This document shows, piece after piece, positions 45,104-55,963 of a stretch of 64,000 nt of DNA. Position 1 is the stretch's first letter. Each line of letters opens with the position of its first letter. The translations under genes and the position numbers were made by a program. The DNA is from Nemertoderma westbladi. Taxonomy: Eukaryota > Xenacoelomorpha > Nemertodermatida > Nemertodermatidae. The stretch is taken from contig JAUCBJ010009120.1 of assembly GCA_032718475.1 (NCBI GenBank), positions 41,909 to 105,908 on the forward strand, read 5' to 3'. Under the pieces are notes generated by a model that searched no databases, was not told where the DNA came from, and worked only from the letters and a program-made list of their open reading frames with translations.

Positions 45104-48044
45104 CAAGATTCACAAGAATAGAATACATATTATACTGTATGTAAACTGCAACTAATACATATAAACTGTAAAGTAATTATAAATACAAATGTATGTAAGT
45201 ATAAACTATAATGCAACTAACAACAATGTACGTAAACTGTGAAACCATAATGCACCCTGTCCTGGTACATCCGTGAGTTGGAGTGAGTCAGAATTTTTAT
45301 ATTCTCTTTCATTCTTTAGCTACAAGCGTTTGTAAAAAGTGTCTCTGTCGGTATTATGCACCAGTTACACCGGAGTTATTCTTCAACCTTATAGTGATTT
45401 TTTGGTACAGTTAGAAAGAAAGCTGGCCATGCATGGATTCAAAATAAGTAACACATTCTGTTGAAAAATAGCTGCTGATATATGAGCGTTCAAATGTTGC
45501 ATGGTTTTGCACCTTCGCGAGGCTATTTTATTTTATTTCCTCGTTCTCATTTCAGTAACGCGGCTAGTTCAAGGGGCCGGTCGCAGTCAGCTTAGGTCGT
45601 GAGAACACCGAAGTCACTGCTGTACCACTTGTAATAGTAACCGTGTCTCCAGAACATTTACCAGGTACGCCACGAGGTACAAGTACTAGTAATTATTGAA
45701 ATCCCACCATTCGGCGCCAATACGTCTTTGTGCGGGGAAAGATTCACAAATGCTGCCCCCCCCCCCCCCCGCTTTACCCCCTACCACTCTGCACACTCCC
45801 CCCTTTGTCCCACAGAGTTCCAATGCTCCCAATGTTAACCCTTGTTGCTTCCACTATAGATAATCGCGATTTATAGCGCTGAGTTAAGTGCTCCAACTTT
45901 ACAATGTCGCATTAAACTATTCCAGAATTTTCTACAGGCCCGTATAATTGATGGTCGCAGGTTAACCTAGAACCTTTTGATGGTATCGCTGCTAAATGGC
46001 CTGGATTTATCATCTAGTTTGAAAGCGTTATATCACGATACCGTTCCATCACTCGCTTTAAAAATGGCTATTAAGACGTTTATATTGCTATACGCATTTA
46101 GTTACTAATGAGTCTAGCAAACAACTTAAAAACCTACCTGAAGTAAAAATGGGTTAAACACATTATGCCACTTTGAAAGAATTTTCAATAAAACACAACT
46201 GGTGCTATTATCAGATTAAAACGATGCGGTTATACCGTCGAATTGTTTGCTAACAACAACATTGATGACGTCATGGCAACAATTATAGTAAAGGAGTTTT
46301 AGATAATCGTCCCCAACAACCATCACTAGAACATTTAAATAGTTGGATTGCATAAAACTAGAACGCGCTAGAATTGCTGATGGCAGTTTACAGGCGGCAA
46401 GTAGTAATAAACTCAATATTTCGGAAAAGTCGGTTCAGTCAAATAAAAAAAATGCACCACGAATAGAAATAAAATCAGATTTCCGACAATGGTCTAACTA
46501 GAACGCCATCAAGATGGCTTTAAACGAACCTGTCTTACACAGACTCCAAGAAACAGATGGGATTGGAAGATGCAAACCAAGAATGACTTGCATCAACCAA
46601 AAAACTGCCTCCCATCTAATGTAATACACATTCGCCTAGGCAAACAAATCATAATCACAATTACTACGATGATGTGTGAAATGGTATCCATATCCGCAAC
46701 CTGAGAAACGGCCCAAAAGAGCAGTTTATTCTGCGGAGGGGTCTTTTCTGTATTAGATAAATAAAATAAAGAACACTATAATTACAGTATTTATACCTGA
46801 TACATTCTCAGTTAGCCTAATAAAAACATCGGAGCAACCAATATAATGTACATGTACAAGCATCCTATGAAAGTTTGTGAAATGTTCCCTTAAGTCTACC
46901 CAACAGCCGTTGGTACCCGGCTGGCAGCCACCCTGGTTCAGTTTTATGGTTTTGTTAGTTTAATCGACAGCTGTTGTAAACGTCCCAGATATACAAAACC
47001 TACTAAGCCTTTGCATTACAATTGAGCTTAGCCTAAGTTGATGACAGTATTATAACGATGACAATTAGGCCCTATAGATACATACGATATATAAATGATG
47101 TACTGCTTGACATTACACTAACTGGCTGAATAGAGATAGAACTATAATAATACGTTTGGCATTCTGTCAGATTTCAGTAGTAAGTAACCTCATAATAATT
47201 GCTAAATATCAATCACCTGAAAAACATTTCAAGCAAGGGAGTTGTGGGTATTTAATTTCGCGTTCAATAATGTTGAAAATATGCAAATATTTCGAATATC
47301 GCACTTCGAATCGTTCCCAACTTTTTTATTCAACAACTAGACAACAATTGATAAATACTTGCGTTTACAATTTTACAATGCATGCAAGTGGTTTCAAGCC
47401 ATTTGGTGAACATACATAGTGAGTGATATAGTGACATATATAGTGATATAGGTAAATATATCCATCGTGTTTTTGCCGGCCTCAGCTTTAGACAAAAACT
47501 ACCCAGTCTAAAGACAGGTTCGTTATTACTATACATGCGCCTACAATAGCAGCAATTCATGCGCCATCTAGTGGTGAAACTTTAAATTGAAATAATTTGA
47601 AAATCAAAGCGGTTCAAAAACAAAAATAATAATTATTTAAGTGGTGGCAAAAAAAGTAGACTTTTTGTTGAGCGTAGCGAGACAAATAAGAAAGCAAAAC
47701 TAAAATGTTACTCTTTGACACAACTTACGTCGTTTTATTGTTGTAAGTTTTCTATCACTTGTATCTGGGCCTATTTCAGCACAAATATCGTCCATCTAAG
47801 CTTCTCTCATAGTGAAATACAGGCATTACTACACCTTGGGTACCCATATTTTGACCAATTTTTTTCATATGAAAACGGCTGTTATAATGAGGTTTTTTTT
47901 TCTGAAATAAGTATTTGACCTTCTAACGGTAGGATGGTATTTTTTCCAAAAAATGTTCTTGAAAAAAATGTCTTCTAGAACAAAAATATTTATCAAAATT
48001 GATAACTAACACTTCTTCAATAACATTTAATAAAATAGTAGAAA
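45104..48044. other. Intergenic DNA, no gene recognised
   Basis: Contains a C15 run (45756-45770) and one TGACGTCA palindrome near 46265. Frames of 60-90 codons on both strands lack domains, signal or splice support and were left out. Confidence 0.55.
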
Positions 48045-48190
48045 AAAGGGTAACTGTTCCGTGTGCCACTACACTTTTTAAACATAAATCATTGTTTCTA
48101 TGGCAACCATGGAGAATTCTAGAACTCCATATAAATGTTATTTAGCTATTCTAGAACATAAATAAAATAAAATATAATGTTCTAGGTTCT
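48045..48190 (+). mobile_element. Fragment related to the foldback element arm
   Basis: GTTCCGTGTGCCACTACACT, CATTGTTTCTATGGCAACCA, AGAATTCTAGAACTCC and CTATTCTAGAACATAAATAA follow the same order as the left arm at 37729-37830. It is joined directly to the LINE fragment through three copies of GGTTCTA-like sequence. Confidence 0.65.
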
Positions 48191-48820
48191 AGGTTCTGCA
48201 AGGTGACACATTAGCACCATTACTATTTGTAATTGTGCTGGATTACGTAATGAGGACGGCCACAAAGGGTGAAGATCTGGGATTCACACTTCAAGAACGC
48301 AGAAGTTGTAGATATCCGGCAACTACAGTCACAGACACCGACTTTGCGGATGACATCGCCCTGCTCTCTAATACGCTAGCAGATGCACAGCTTCTACTAA
48401 ATAAAGTGGAGAGGGCTGCTAAGGAGGTTGGATTGCATATAAATGCTACAAAGACCGAATTCATGACCTTTAATGTTGATGGAAACTTGACAACCATTGA
48501 TAATAATCAACTAAGGAAGGTCGATGACTTCCAGTACCTTGGATCATGGATAGAGAGTAGCAAAAAGGACATAGAAGTTAGGAAAGCAAAGGCTTGGGCA
48601 GCTCTATCAAAAATGGATACCATCTGGAAATCAGATCTCTCCAGGCACCTGAAGACTAAGTTCTTTCGAGCCACAGTGGAAAGTGTATTTTTATACGGGA
48701 GTGAGACCTGGACACTGACTAATTCACTTGAACAACGAATTGATGGTTGCTACACAAGACTACTAAGGGCAGCCCTAAACATCAGCTGGAGACAACACAT
48801 GAGAAACGCCGACGCCTTGC
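48191..48820 (+). pseudogene. LINE reverse transcriptase fragment, same family as 28688-29490
   Basis: The frame starts inside RT motif B (VLQGDTLAPLLFVIVLDYVM; the track of codons is open from 48193), continues through motif C FADDIALLSN, FQYLGSWIESSKKDIEV and FLYGSETWTLT, and is cut off after SWRQHMRNAD near 48815, where unrelated DNA adds a short tail. Both ends are truncated, which is unusual for simple target-primed insertion and implies later deletion or rearrangement. Residue identity with the copy at 28688 is very high (only a few differences over about 190 residues), so the family moved recently. Confidence 0.85.
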
Positions 48821-49074
48821 AGCTACGTATTGTTATAAACAAAATGTTCCAGAATATGGTACATTATTAAAAAGAATAAATGACATGCATGGGAAACAAA
48901 TACAGTACATGAAACATTACAATGCCCATTTCAATATTGACACAGCACAATATGAAATGACAATTCAAAATTCCCTCTCCACAAATACATACAATTTGAT
49001 TGGATTTAATCCAATGTACCACCAGTACACATCATTTTAGTAGTAGTATCGGCATGCGAGTTGCAGCTGCATTT

Positions 49075-50771
49075 TTAAGAATGCTGTGCCGGCTTGTCGA
49101 CAAAATTGCGCCGCCACAACTCCCTATCACCCATGACATTTGCTAGATCATCCGCATCTTCAAGGCCAGTGTCCTTTAAGATGCGTCTCAAGAAAGTCAT
49201 GGGCAGTCCACCATGATTATTCACTCCATGAGGCTGCCAAAGTACAAGATTATGCACTGGCTGGTCCTCACGGCGAAAGCAATGTCCTGCAAAGCGGAGG
49301 CGATTTTGTTCTAGTGTCAAGCTTTGGAGAACCAATGAGACACCTCCAATGTTATATAGTGTCTGGTTGGAGATGTGTGCATTGTACTTGACACAATGAA
49401 CCCGGTGTAGCATTCTTGTGAAAGTGCCATCCAGAGATTTGGTGTCCTCAGCAGTTAGAGCACAGCATGGACTCCCATAGATGAGTACTGGAACTACTGC
49501 TGCTCTAAATAATCGGACCTTAAGTTTCCGATTAATTCTCGGCGACTTCCAAATCCTGGAAAGCCTATTCAAGGCTGCCCATGCCTTTCCCTTACGTATT
49601 CGAAGGATCCATGATCCCAGGTAACAGAAGTCGTCCACATGCTCAAGCATACCATCCTTTGAGCTTATGCTCATCCGATCAGAGACTTGCTGAGAACTTT
49701 CAAAGTTAACTGTCAAAATTTTGGTCTTTCTGGAGTTAATAAAAAGACCAACACTAGAAGCAGCATGTTCTAATGAGCTGAGGAGCCGTTGGGCTCCCTC
49801 TAGTGATTCTGACAGTACTCCTAAGTCATCAGCAAAGTCTAGATCAGTTAGGTACTTGGCAGGATTTCCTCGACTTCTGGAGCCAGTAGGTGGAGTTATC
49901 ATCACCCCATCATCATTATGATGATCTAAGGACATGCGTAGAACATAGTCAACCACAATAATGAACAAGAATGGTGCAAGTGTGTCTCCCTGGAGGACGC
50001 CCCATAACACTTCAAATGGTTCTGTGTCACCATCAACAGTAGACACAAATGTTGTCGAACCATCGTATACTGATCTGATTACTGCAATAATTTCATCAGG
50101 AATCCCATATAATGAAAGTATGCTGAACATACGTGAGCGGGAGACTGAATCAAAGGCCTTGAAGAAGTCAACAAAGATAACAGCCAGATGCCTGTCTTTC
50201 TTTTTTTGATAACTCTTCAATTATCCTTCTAAGTGCCAAAATGGGCTCCATGGTCCCACGACCTTTACGGAACCCATTCTGATTTCCACGGAGCAGTCTC
50301 TCAATGGGATCCCTGATGCGATTTAATAGAATTCTATTGTATAGCTTTGCAGCAATCGAGATCAATGAGATTCCCCGAAAAGAACCATAGAGTGTTAGGT
50401 TGCCCTTCTTCGGAACTGGCACCAACTTATTTGTTTTCATTTCTTGTGGAACTCTTGTTTCTTCGGTACATGTCTACTATGATGGGATAGATGGGCTTTA
50501 AACACTCAGGTATTTTAAAGACCTCAGGGGGAACACCATCTACTCCACTGGCACGATTGGTCTTAATGCTCTTTGCAGCAGCCTTCACTTCTGCAAAGGA
50601 GATATCGCCAATTGGAATATCTGGGAGTACAGACTCAGACACTTTTACTTCTATAAAGTTATCAGGCAATACCCTGTCATTATTGAGGAGCTTTTCAAAG
50701 TGGGCCTTCCAACCATTGAGGCGATCGGCTGGTGATTCAGCCTTAACCTTGCAGACAAGGTTCTCGAGCAC
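49075..50771 (-). pseudogene. Second LINE family, reverse transcriptase with two frameshifts
   Basis: Three overlapping minus-strand frames (50771-50427, 50440-50168, 50220-49075) together make a LINE RT without its endonuclease. In order: a finger region (KTNRASGVDGVPPEVFK), GSFRGISLISIAAKLYNRIL, NGFRKGRGTMEPILALR, motif A (IFVDFFKAFDSVSR), motif B (VLQGDTLAPFLF), motif C (LDFADDLGVL), FCYLGSWI, VLIYGSPCCALT and RRLRFAGHCFRREDQPVHNLV. The frame changes near 50430 and 50200 (the second in an A/T homopolymer, CTTTCTTTTTTTG) break it, as does the missing 5' part. The 3' tail after the stop contains CTA triplets (49040-49049), as in the other LINE, but the protein differs clearly, so this is a separate family. 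Confidence 0.88.
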
Positions 50772-51318
50772 TAATTAATGACTCGCGGGCACTAAAGACC
50801 TGAGACATTAGTGGCCGCGGCCACGGACACTAACTGCGAGAGGCACTAATGTCCCCCAATCTTTAAAATATATTCCAAAACTGCCGCATGGTGGTGGACT
50901 GTAAATTACTCCACACATGTAAACAAAGCAGCCTGGCAGCATAGTAAAATTATTACCATGGCAATCAAATTCAAAGGGCAATGTGTCGAGTAATGGAATA
51001 TTCGCCTACCCATACCTAATGAGTGAGAGAGGAGCCACACATTTAACTACAATCAGCCAATAGCAGAATAGTAAGGAACTGATCCAAATTGTCAACATTT
51101 TAGTGAATGATAATATTCAGGCTAGTTCACGTTAGCAAGCTCAGTAATATTGTAAATCTATCCCACTTACCAACAGCCAACGTCATTGAATTAATGAGAA
51201 AGTTTAGAAAGTATTTCTGTCTAGCCAATATAGCAATCATCACATCTGCATCTCTGGTGCATTATTACCTCATTACTGCTATTGTTACGCTTCTATTTAT
51301 ATTAAACTGTACTATTCC
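50772..51318. other. Intergenic DNA
   Basis: No gene. A palindrome TGGCCGCGGCCA lies near 50812, flanked by CACTAA repeats. Confidence 0.55.
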
Positions 51319-51480
51319 TTTGTCTACACGTTCTATTATACTGTACGCTGGTACTAATCCTTTGTCTAGACGTTATATTAAACAGTACTATTATTTTGTC
51401 TAGACGTTATATTAAATAGTACTATTATTTTGTCTAGACGTTATATTAAATAGTACTAATATTTTGTGCAGACGTCTAGA
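51319..51480. repeat. 34-bp tandem repeat, about four to five units
   Basis: The landmark TTTGTCTAGACG steps by 34 bp (51361, 51395, 51429, with a TTTGTGCAGACG variant at 51463); a more diverged unit precedes at 51319. Units contain TTATATTAAATAGTACTA. Confidence 0.85.
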
Positions 51481-52701
51481 CGGCGTTGTATTGCAATATT
51501 GTTATATAGGCATCGATGCGAACTGCGCTAATACATAAATAAAGGTGAATCATTACAAAGAAGGTCACTCTTGAAGGTGAGTGTAGTTACTTAGTTACCG
51601 TACGTCTTTTTTTCTACTTCATTCATTTCATACTTTGTCAGAGTGTTTTATAATTATATAATACAGTAATATGGCGTTATATTATAAAGAGAGGTTATAA
51701 CTACGTATTACTGTATTACCAATTTGCTTATAATTCATAATTCACGCTACGTTATTTTTTTGTAATTTTGGGTATTGTAAATAGATAGTAAAACAAAATG
51801 TTATATAGACAAATTGAATTCAAAATATGGAAATTAATGGACTATCTACAGACAAGGTGGCAAAGGAAAGGTAAGATTCTTAGTTAATTGTAATGTAAAA
51901 TAAAGTTACCGGTTGGGTTTTAGAAAATTATTTGAAATTAAAAAAACGGTAAGGGGAAGTAGCTTTTTACCCAAAGCAATAATCGAAACTTTATTTCACT
52001 TTGCGCTGAAAAGGTGAATTTGCACTAGAGACCACTTTTTTCACATGCGTCAAATTGACTATCTGAAGATTATATAGGACAGAGTGGTCCCATATGAAGT
52101 ATACCAAGACTTTCTGCTGTTATATTTCACTTTGCAGTTTACCGCCTTGTGAAGAATACCAGGTTTCACTAAAACCACAGGTTTCAGGTCACATATACTG
52201 TGTACACCATCAGTCCCGTCCCGGAATATAGTGTCTTGATTCAGTGACTTGACCCGACCAAAATGTTGCATGATTTTGAATTCGCGCGTAACTAAAAATT
52301 AAAGCGTAAAGCGTAACTAAACAATATGTGGGAACATTTTGTTTATACCTGAATACTGAATAGCTACATAATTGTTTCCCACCTGCACCTACTCATGAAA
52401 TAAATATAACATTATTATGCGTATATATTAAATAGAATTCCGTGTGCCCGGCACGAGTTGCGAATAGGTAGTTAAGTTAGTTGTAGTAAGGAACTACTGT
52501 CATACTCATTATTAATAATACAATACCATTCACTCTAGCTTTAATAACGGGTATTTCTATACAACAATCTGTCTATTCTTCACATGGCAGCATGGGCCCA
52601 TAAATCGCTATTTTAATTATAATATTAAGGTTATGTTTCTTATAACCCAATTTCACTTTTCGGTGAAAAATAAATTGTAGGGCCTATATTTTTTTTTAAA
52701 T
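51481..52701. other. Intergenic AT-rich DNA, no gene recognised
   Basis: Only short frames without support (for example 70 codons at 52059-52271, minus). Ends in a T-rich stretch where the Penelope-like element begins. Confidence 0.55.
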
Positions 52702-55666
52702 ATCTAAGATAATTCATCGCCCAGGTTACGGGAGCAATCATAGTTATATAAGTTGAATGTGGTCTATATCACGTAATCGGTATATAATAATACTAATGCT
52801 ATATTTCAGCCAACAGGCCTTTATCAAGCAGTAATCAAATATGGGTCTAACCGGTAAGGATACTAGAAACTATACTACTGAAAACTATACTACTGACAAC
52901 TACTGCACCAATGACAAAAATACTGCTACCGGTAGGTATCTAGGTTGCACCTACCCCCCCCCCCCCCCCCCCCCCCTACTACTGTATAAAAGTTAATTTT
53001 CACCACCCCGCATCGTGTTCTTTTAGGTATTGGGTGTTGAGTGTTGGTCTGTCTCTTTTAATATAGAATTTCTCCGCTAATTTACGTTCTGTCCAGTCTT
53101 TACATATGCGCTTAATTTGTACTGTAAATGGGTTGGTGTAATTAGTATTCCCCGGGTGTTTATCTACGTAGTGCTCCCCTATAGCTTCCTTTCTATTCCC
53201 TTGCCTCACGGAGTTCTTATGTCTGTTAATCCTTTCGCGGAGGGGCCCTACAGTTTCTCCAATATAATTCTCTACGTGTTGGGTGCAAGCCGTGCACCTA
53301 ATCTCATAGACAGCGTTCCTCACTGTACACTTTGTTACGCCGTTGTTACACGTGTAACAGATAGTTCCGGCAGTAGACGGACACCTCTCGGGTTGAAGGC
53401 TGGATCTGATTAGAAGCTGGCGGAGTTTAGTGCCAGGTGTACATACCAACCTTGCCGAGCTTCCTATTGGGGAGTTCCTAATAGCGCGTTCCACACCCCG
53501 TTTCAATCCTTCGTTAAAAAATGGTAAAACTAATGGAACTTTATTGTCCAGGGTTCTAGAAGTGGTATTCCTGTTATTATGTACTCTACCCATTTCTTCA
53601 TTACGTATAAGTGCATTAATTATATATGGGGGGTAGTCGTTATTACTGAGCATATTATATATTTTATCCAAACTGCGCCCTCTGCCTTCTACTGTAGAGC
53701 TATTGCGTATAGCTCGCTTAACTGCGGAACGTGCGGTGGCTGTAATAATGGTGCGTGGGTGGCTACTATTATAGTTAAGTATAATCCCAGCATTAGTGGG
53801 TTTAATGTATAATTCAAAATCAATAGAACCATGGCTATTAACACTTGTAAGGACATCCAGAAACGGAAGGCTAGAGTAGGACTTTTCTAGTGTATATTTA
53901 ATGGTGGGGTGGCAACTATTCAAATATTCTAAAAATAGCACCAGTTCGTCCTCCCCATGCGGCCATATCGCCCATCCATCATCATAAAATCTAAACCAAC
54001 ATTTAACAGACAATTGGTAGTTCCCCAAATATTCGGTTTCTTTGACATGAATAAATATTACGGCAAATGGTGCAGCCAATCTGTTACCCATTCCCAGGCC
54101 GTCTTTTTGCTTATAGAATTTACTGTTAAATTGAAAAAATGTGAATTTTAAACTAAGTTGTAAAAGCCCATAAAACTCCGGAATCTCGAGTCCGAACATA
54201 TTGATATCGTATTGATGTTTCTTAACAAAACTGGTCACTACGTCGATGCCGTCTTGAACCGGTATGTTGGTGTACATCGATACGATATCTGTACTAAAAA
54301 TAATATCACCGGGATCTAGCTTAGGTAGATTATTAACACGATGCATAAAATCTTGAGTATTTTTAAGCCTCTCGGGTATAAACTGCAGGACCTGGGTCAG
54401 GATCCGACTGATAAACCACGCCGGTTTCTCGGCCGCAGAACCGGTGCCGGATGAGATTGGTCGCATCGGTTGTCCGGGTTTGTGTGTTTTGGGGTTTCCG
54501 TAAAGTTCGGGAACTCTCGGATGCGAAGACTTAAGGATAACAGCGAGTCCGGTTTGTTCGGGACGTACCATTGTACTCTTTATGCCCGCATTGATATGCA
54601 GTCTAGCCTGCGGATTTGGGTTGCGTTTTATGGATTCGTAGGCGTCGGTGTCCGCTAATATATCGGAATTTACTTTCGAAATGTATGTCGTCCGGTCCAT
54701 AATGGCAAAACCACCACTTTTGTCACCCTTTTTAATAATAAACTCCTTCGATTTCTGTAATTCCTTAAGTGCGCGTTGCTCGCTACGGGTTAGATTAGGT
54801 TTCGGAATGTGTGTTGTTTGCTTATGTTGCAGGAACACTGCTAGTACCCTGGATTTAAGTTCGTCGATGTCCCGTTCAGCGTGTGGAGATGCTGCCGGGG
54901 CCTTGAATTGAACGGTGTCTGTAAAGGGAATCTTCCCCAAACCTCCTTGGGTAGGCGGTTCGATCGTGGGGGTGGTGTCTGCCGGTGTTGCGGGTGTCCG
55001 TCGATGTGCGTCTGCAGATATCCGCCGTTCTTTGTGATCGAGACCCCATCGTAGGCCGTGGGCGAATCGTTCGATCGCGATCTCAATGTCCGCTAGAGCG
55101 TCAGAGTTCAACTCTCTTGGGGTAGCGAACTGTGGTCCCTTACTTAGTAAACTGTAGGTGCCTTCCGGTAGAGGAGCACTTGTTAGGACGCTAACGCGGT
55201 CTGCTAAATCCGTCTGCGTTGGTCCCGCCGGGGTTGCGGTCGTGTTGGGTGCTGTGTGGGGTTTCAGGTGTGCGAGTTTAAATGTGTGTCTACGTAGTGT
55301 TGCTTTCTGCGTTACTTCATCGATCCTAGTATAGTACGATTGCATTTCCGTGGTTATCGACGCGGGTAGGTGAAAATCCTCGATTGTGTCTCGGAGGAAG
55401 TGTTTGTGTTCCTCAAGTTTGTGTAGTCTGGCGTGTACCGCGCTGACTGCGGTGGCTAGGGCGCGCCGTTTGAAGTTCCAGACGACACGTCGGAAACCGG
55501 GATGCGCTATACCGATACTAATAGATTTCTCGATAAAGCGGGGGAATTTGCGTTGGTGCTGACAGGTCATCAGGAATTGTCTGTGTAGTAGGTTTCTAGT
55601 GAGTTTCTCGGTAGTTAGACACATACCAATTAGGGCGTACCGCTGATCGTGCGGGAGGGATAAACG
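52702..55666 (-). mobile_element. Penelope-like element, full-length copy A
   Basis: A unit of about 2964 bp that is directly repeated by copy B (55667-58117); sequence from 52702 onward matches sequence from 55666 onward nearly base for base. It includes the 3' flank with a C23 run (52954-52976), short CTACTGA repeats, the ribozyme-like motif, and almost all of the RT/GIY-YIG ORF. Head-to-tail pairs with a truncated upstream copy giving pseudo-LTRs are the normal form of Penelope-like elements. Confidence 0.88.
52791..52836 (-). ncRNA. Hammerhead-ribozyme-like motif in the Penelope repeat (copy A)
   Basis: Reading the minus strand: stem I 5' strand GATTACTGC (52836-52828), core TTGATAA (52827-52821), stem II GGCC/GGCT with loop TGTT (52819-52808), GAAA (52807-52804), a minimal stem III closed by one A-U pair (52804, 52801), A17 at 52800, then stem I 3' strand GCATTAGTA (52799-52791). 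Stem I pairs at seven of nine positions. This is type I hammerhead geometry, known from Penelope-like elements. The canonical core CTGANGA is changed at C3 to U and G8 to A, which together restore a pair. Activity is not shown. Confidence 0.5.
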
Positions 55667-55705
55667 TCTAAGATAATTCATCGCCCAGGTTACGGGAGCA
55701 ATCAT
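53000..55705 (-). CDS. Penelope-like reverse transcriptase with GIY-YIG endonuclease, intact (901 codons)
   Basis: Retroelement polyprotein that would nick target DNA and copy the element RNA. In order: a basic N-terminal region; the RT domain with GDKSGGFAIMD (about 327-337), YGNPKTHKP (402-410), motif A TDIVSMYTNIP (472-482), motif B GLGMGNRLAAPFA (536-548) and motif C YDD (574-576); a CPSTAGTICYTC...KC linker (about 775-793); and a GIY-YIG nuclease with VYEI (799-802), YIGET (814-818), LRERINRH (822-829) and the glutamate region GEHY. All catalytic motifs appear present, and the frame is open from start to stop, so this copy may still be active. The first 13 codons lie in the 3' end of upstream copy B, so the tandem junction supplies the start. 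A TATATAA-like box lies about 10 bp before the ATG. Confidence 0.92.
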   Translation of the reverse strand: MIAPVTWAMNYLRRLSLPHDQRYALIGMCLTTEKLTRNLLHRQFLMTCQHQRKFPRFIEKSISIGIAHPGFRRVVWNFKRRALATAVSAVHARLHKLEEHKHFLRDTIEDFHLPASITTEMQSYYTRIDEVTQKATLRRHTFKLAHLKPHTAPNTTATPAGPTQTDLADRVSVLTSAPLPEGTYSLLSKGPQFATPRELNSDALADIEIAIERFAHGLRWGLDHKERRISADAHRRTPATPADTTPTIEPPTQGGLGKIPFTDTVQFKAPAASPHAERDIDELKSRVLAVFLQHKQTTHIPKPNLTRSEQRALKELQKSKEFIIKKGDKSGGFAIMDRTTYISKVNSDILADTDAYESIKRNPNPQARLHINAGIKSTMVRPEQTGLAVILKSSHPRVPELYGNPKTHKPGQPMRPISSGTGSAAEKPAWFISRILTQVLQFIPERLKNTQDFMHRVNNLPKLDPGDIIFSTDIVSMYTNIPVQDGIDVVTSFVKKHQYDINMFGLEIPEFYGLLQLSLKFTFFQFNSKFYKQKDGLGMGNRLAAPFAVIFIHVKETEYLGNYQLSVKCWFRFYDDGWAIWPHGEDELVLFLEYLNSCHPTIKYTLEKSYSSLPFLDVLTSVNSHGSIDFELYIKPTNAGIILNYNSSHPRTIITATARSAVKRAIRNSSTVEGRGRSLDKIYNMLSNNDYPPYIINALIRNEEMGRVHNNRNTTSRTLDNKVPLVLPFFNEGLKRGVERAIRNSPIGSSARLVCTPGTKLRQLLIRSSLQPERCPSTAGTICYTCNNGVTKCTVRNAVYEIRCTACTQHVENYIGETVGPLRERINRHKNSVRQGNRKEAIGEHYVDKHPGNTNYTNPFTVQIKRICKDWTERKLAEKFYIKRDRPTLNTQYLKEHDAGW

Positions 55706-55754
55706 AGTTATATAAGTTGAATGTGGTCTATATCACGTAATCGGTATATAATAA

Positions 55755-55800
55755 TACTAATGCTATATTTCAGCCAACAGGCCTTTATCAAGCAGTAATC
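55755..55800 (-). ncRNA. Hammerhead-ribozyme-like motif in the Penelope repeat (copy B)
   Basis: Identical to the motif at 52791-52836, at exactly +2964 bp. It lies about 50 bp upstream of the copy A start codon, so cleavage at the two motifs would release a unit-length RNA spanning copy A. Confidence 0.5.
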
Positions 55801-55963
55801 AAATATGGGTCTAACCGGTAAGGATACTAGAAACTATACTACTGAAAACTATACTACTGACAACTACTGCACCAATGACAAAAATACTGCTACCGGTAGG
55901 TATCTAGGTTGCACCTACCCCCCCCCCCCCCCCCCCCCCCTACTACTGTATAAAAGTTAATTT

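Noticed and set aside
50160-50440. Programmed ribosomal frameshifting in the second LINE
   Set aside because: The copy is also 5'-truncated and one shift sits in a homopolymer; ordinary decay or sequencing error explains it.
49961-50778. + strand ORFs antisense to the second LINE
   Set aside because: Shadow frames of the minus-strand reverse transcriptase.
53117-54911. Several + strand ORFs over the Penelope copies (repeated at 56081-57875)
   Set aside because: They are antisense shadows of the RT/GIY-YIG frame, and their conservation between copies only reflects near-identical DNA.
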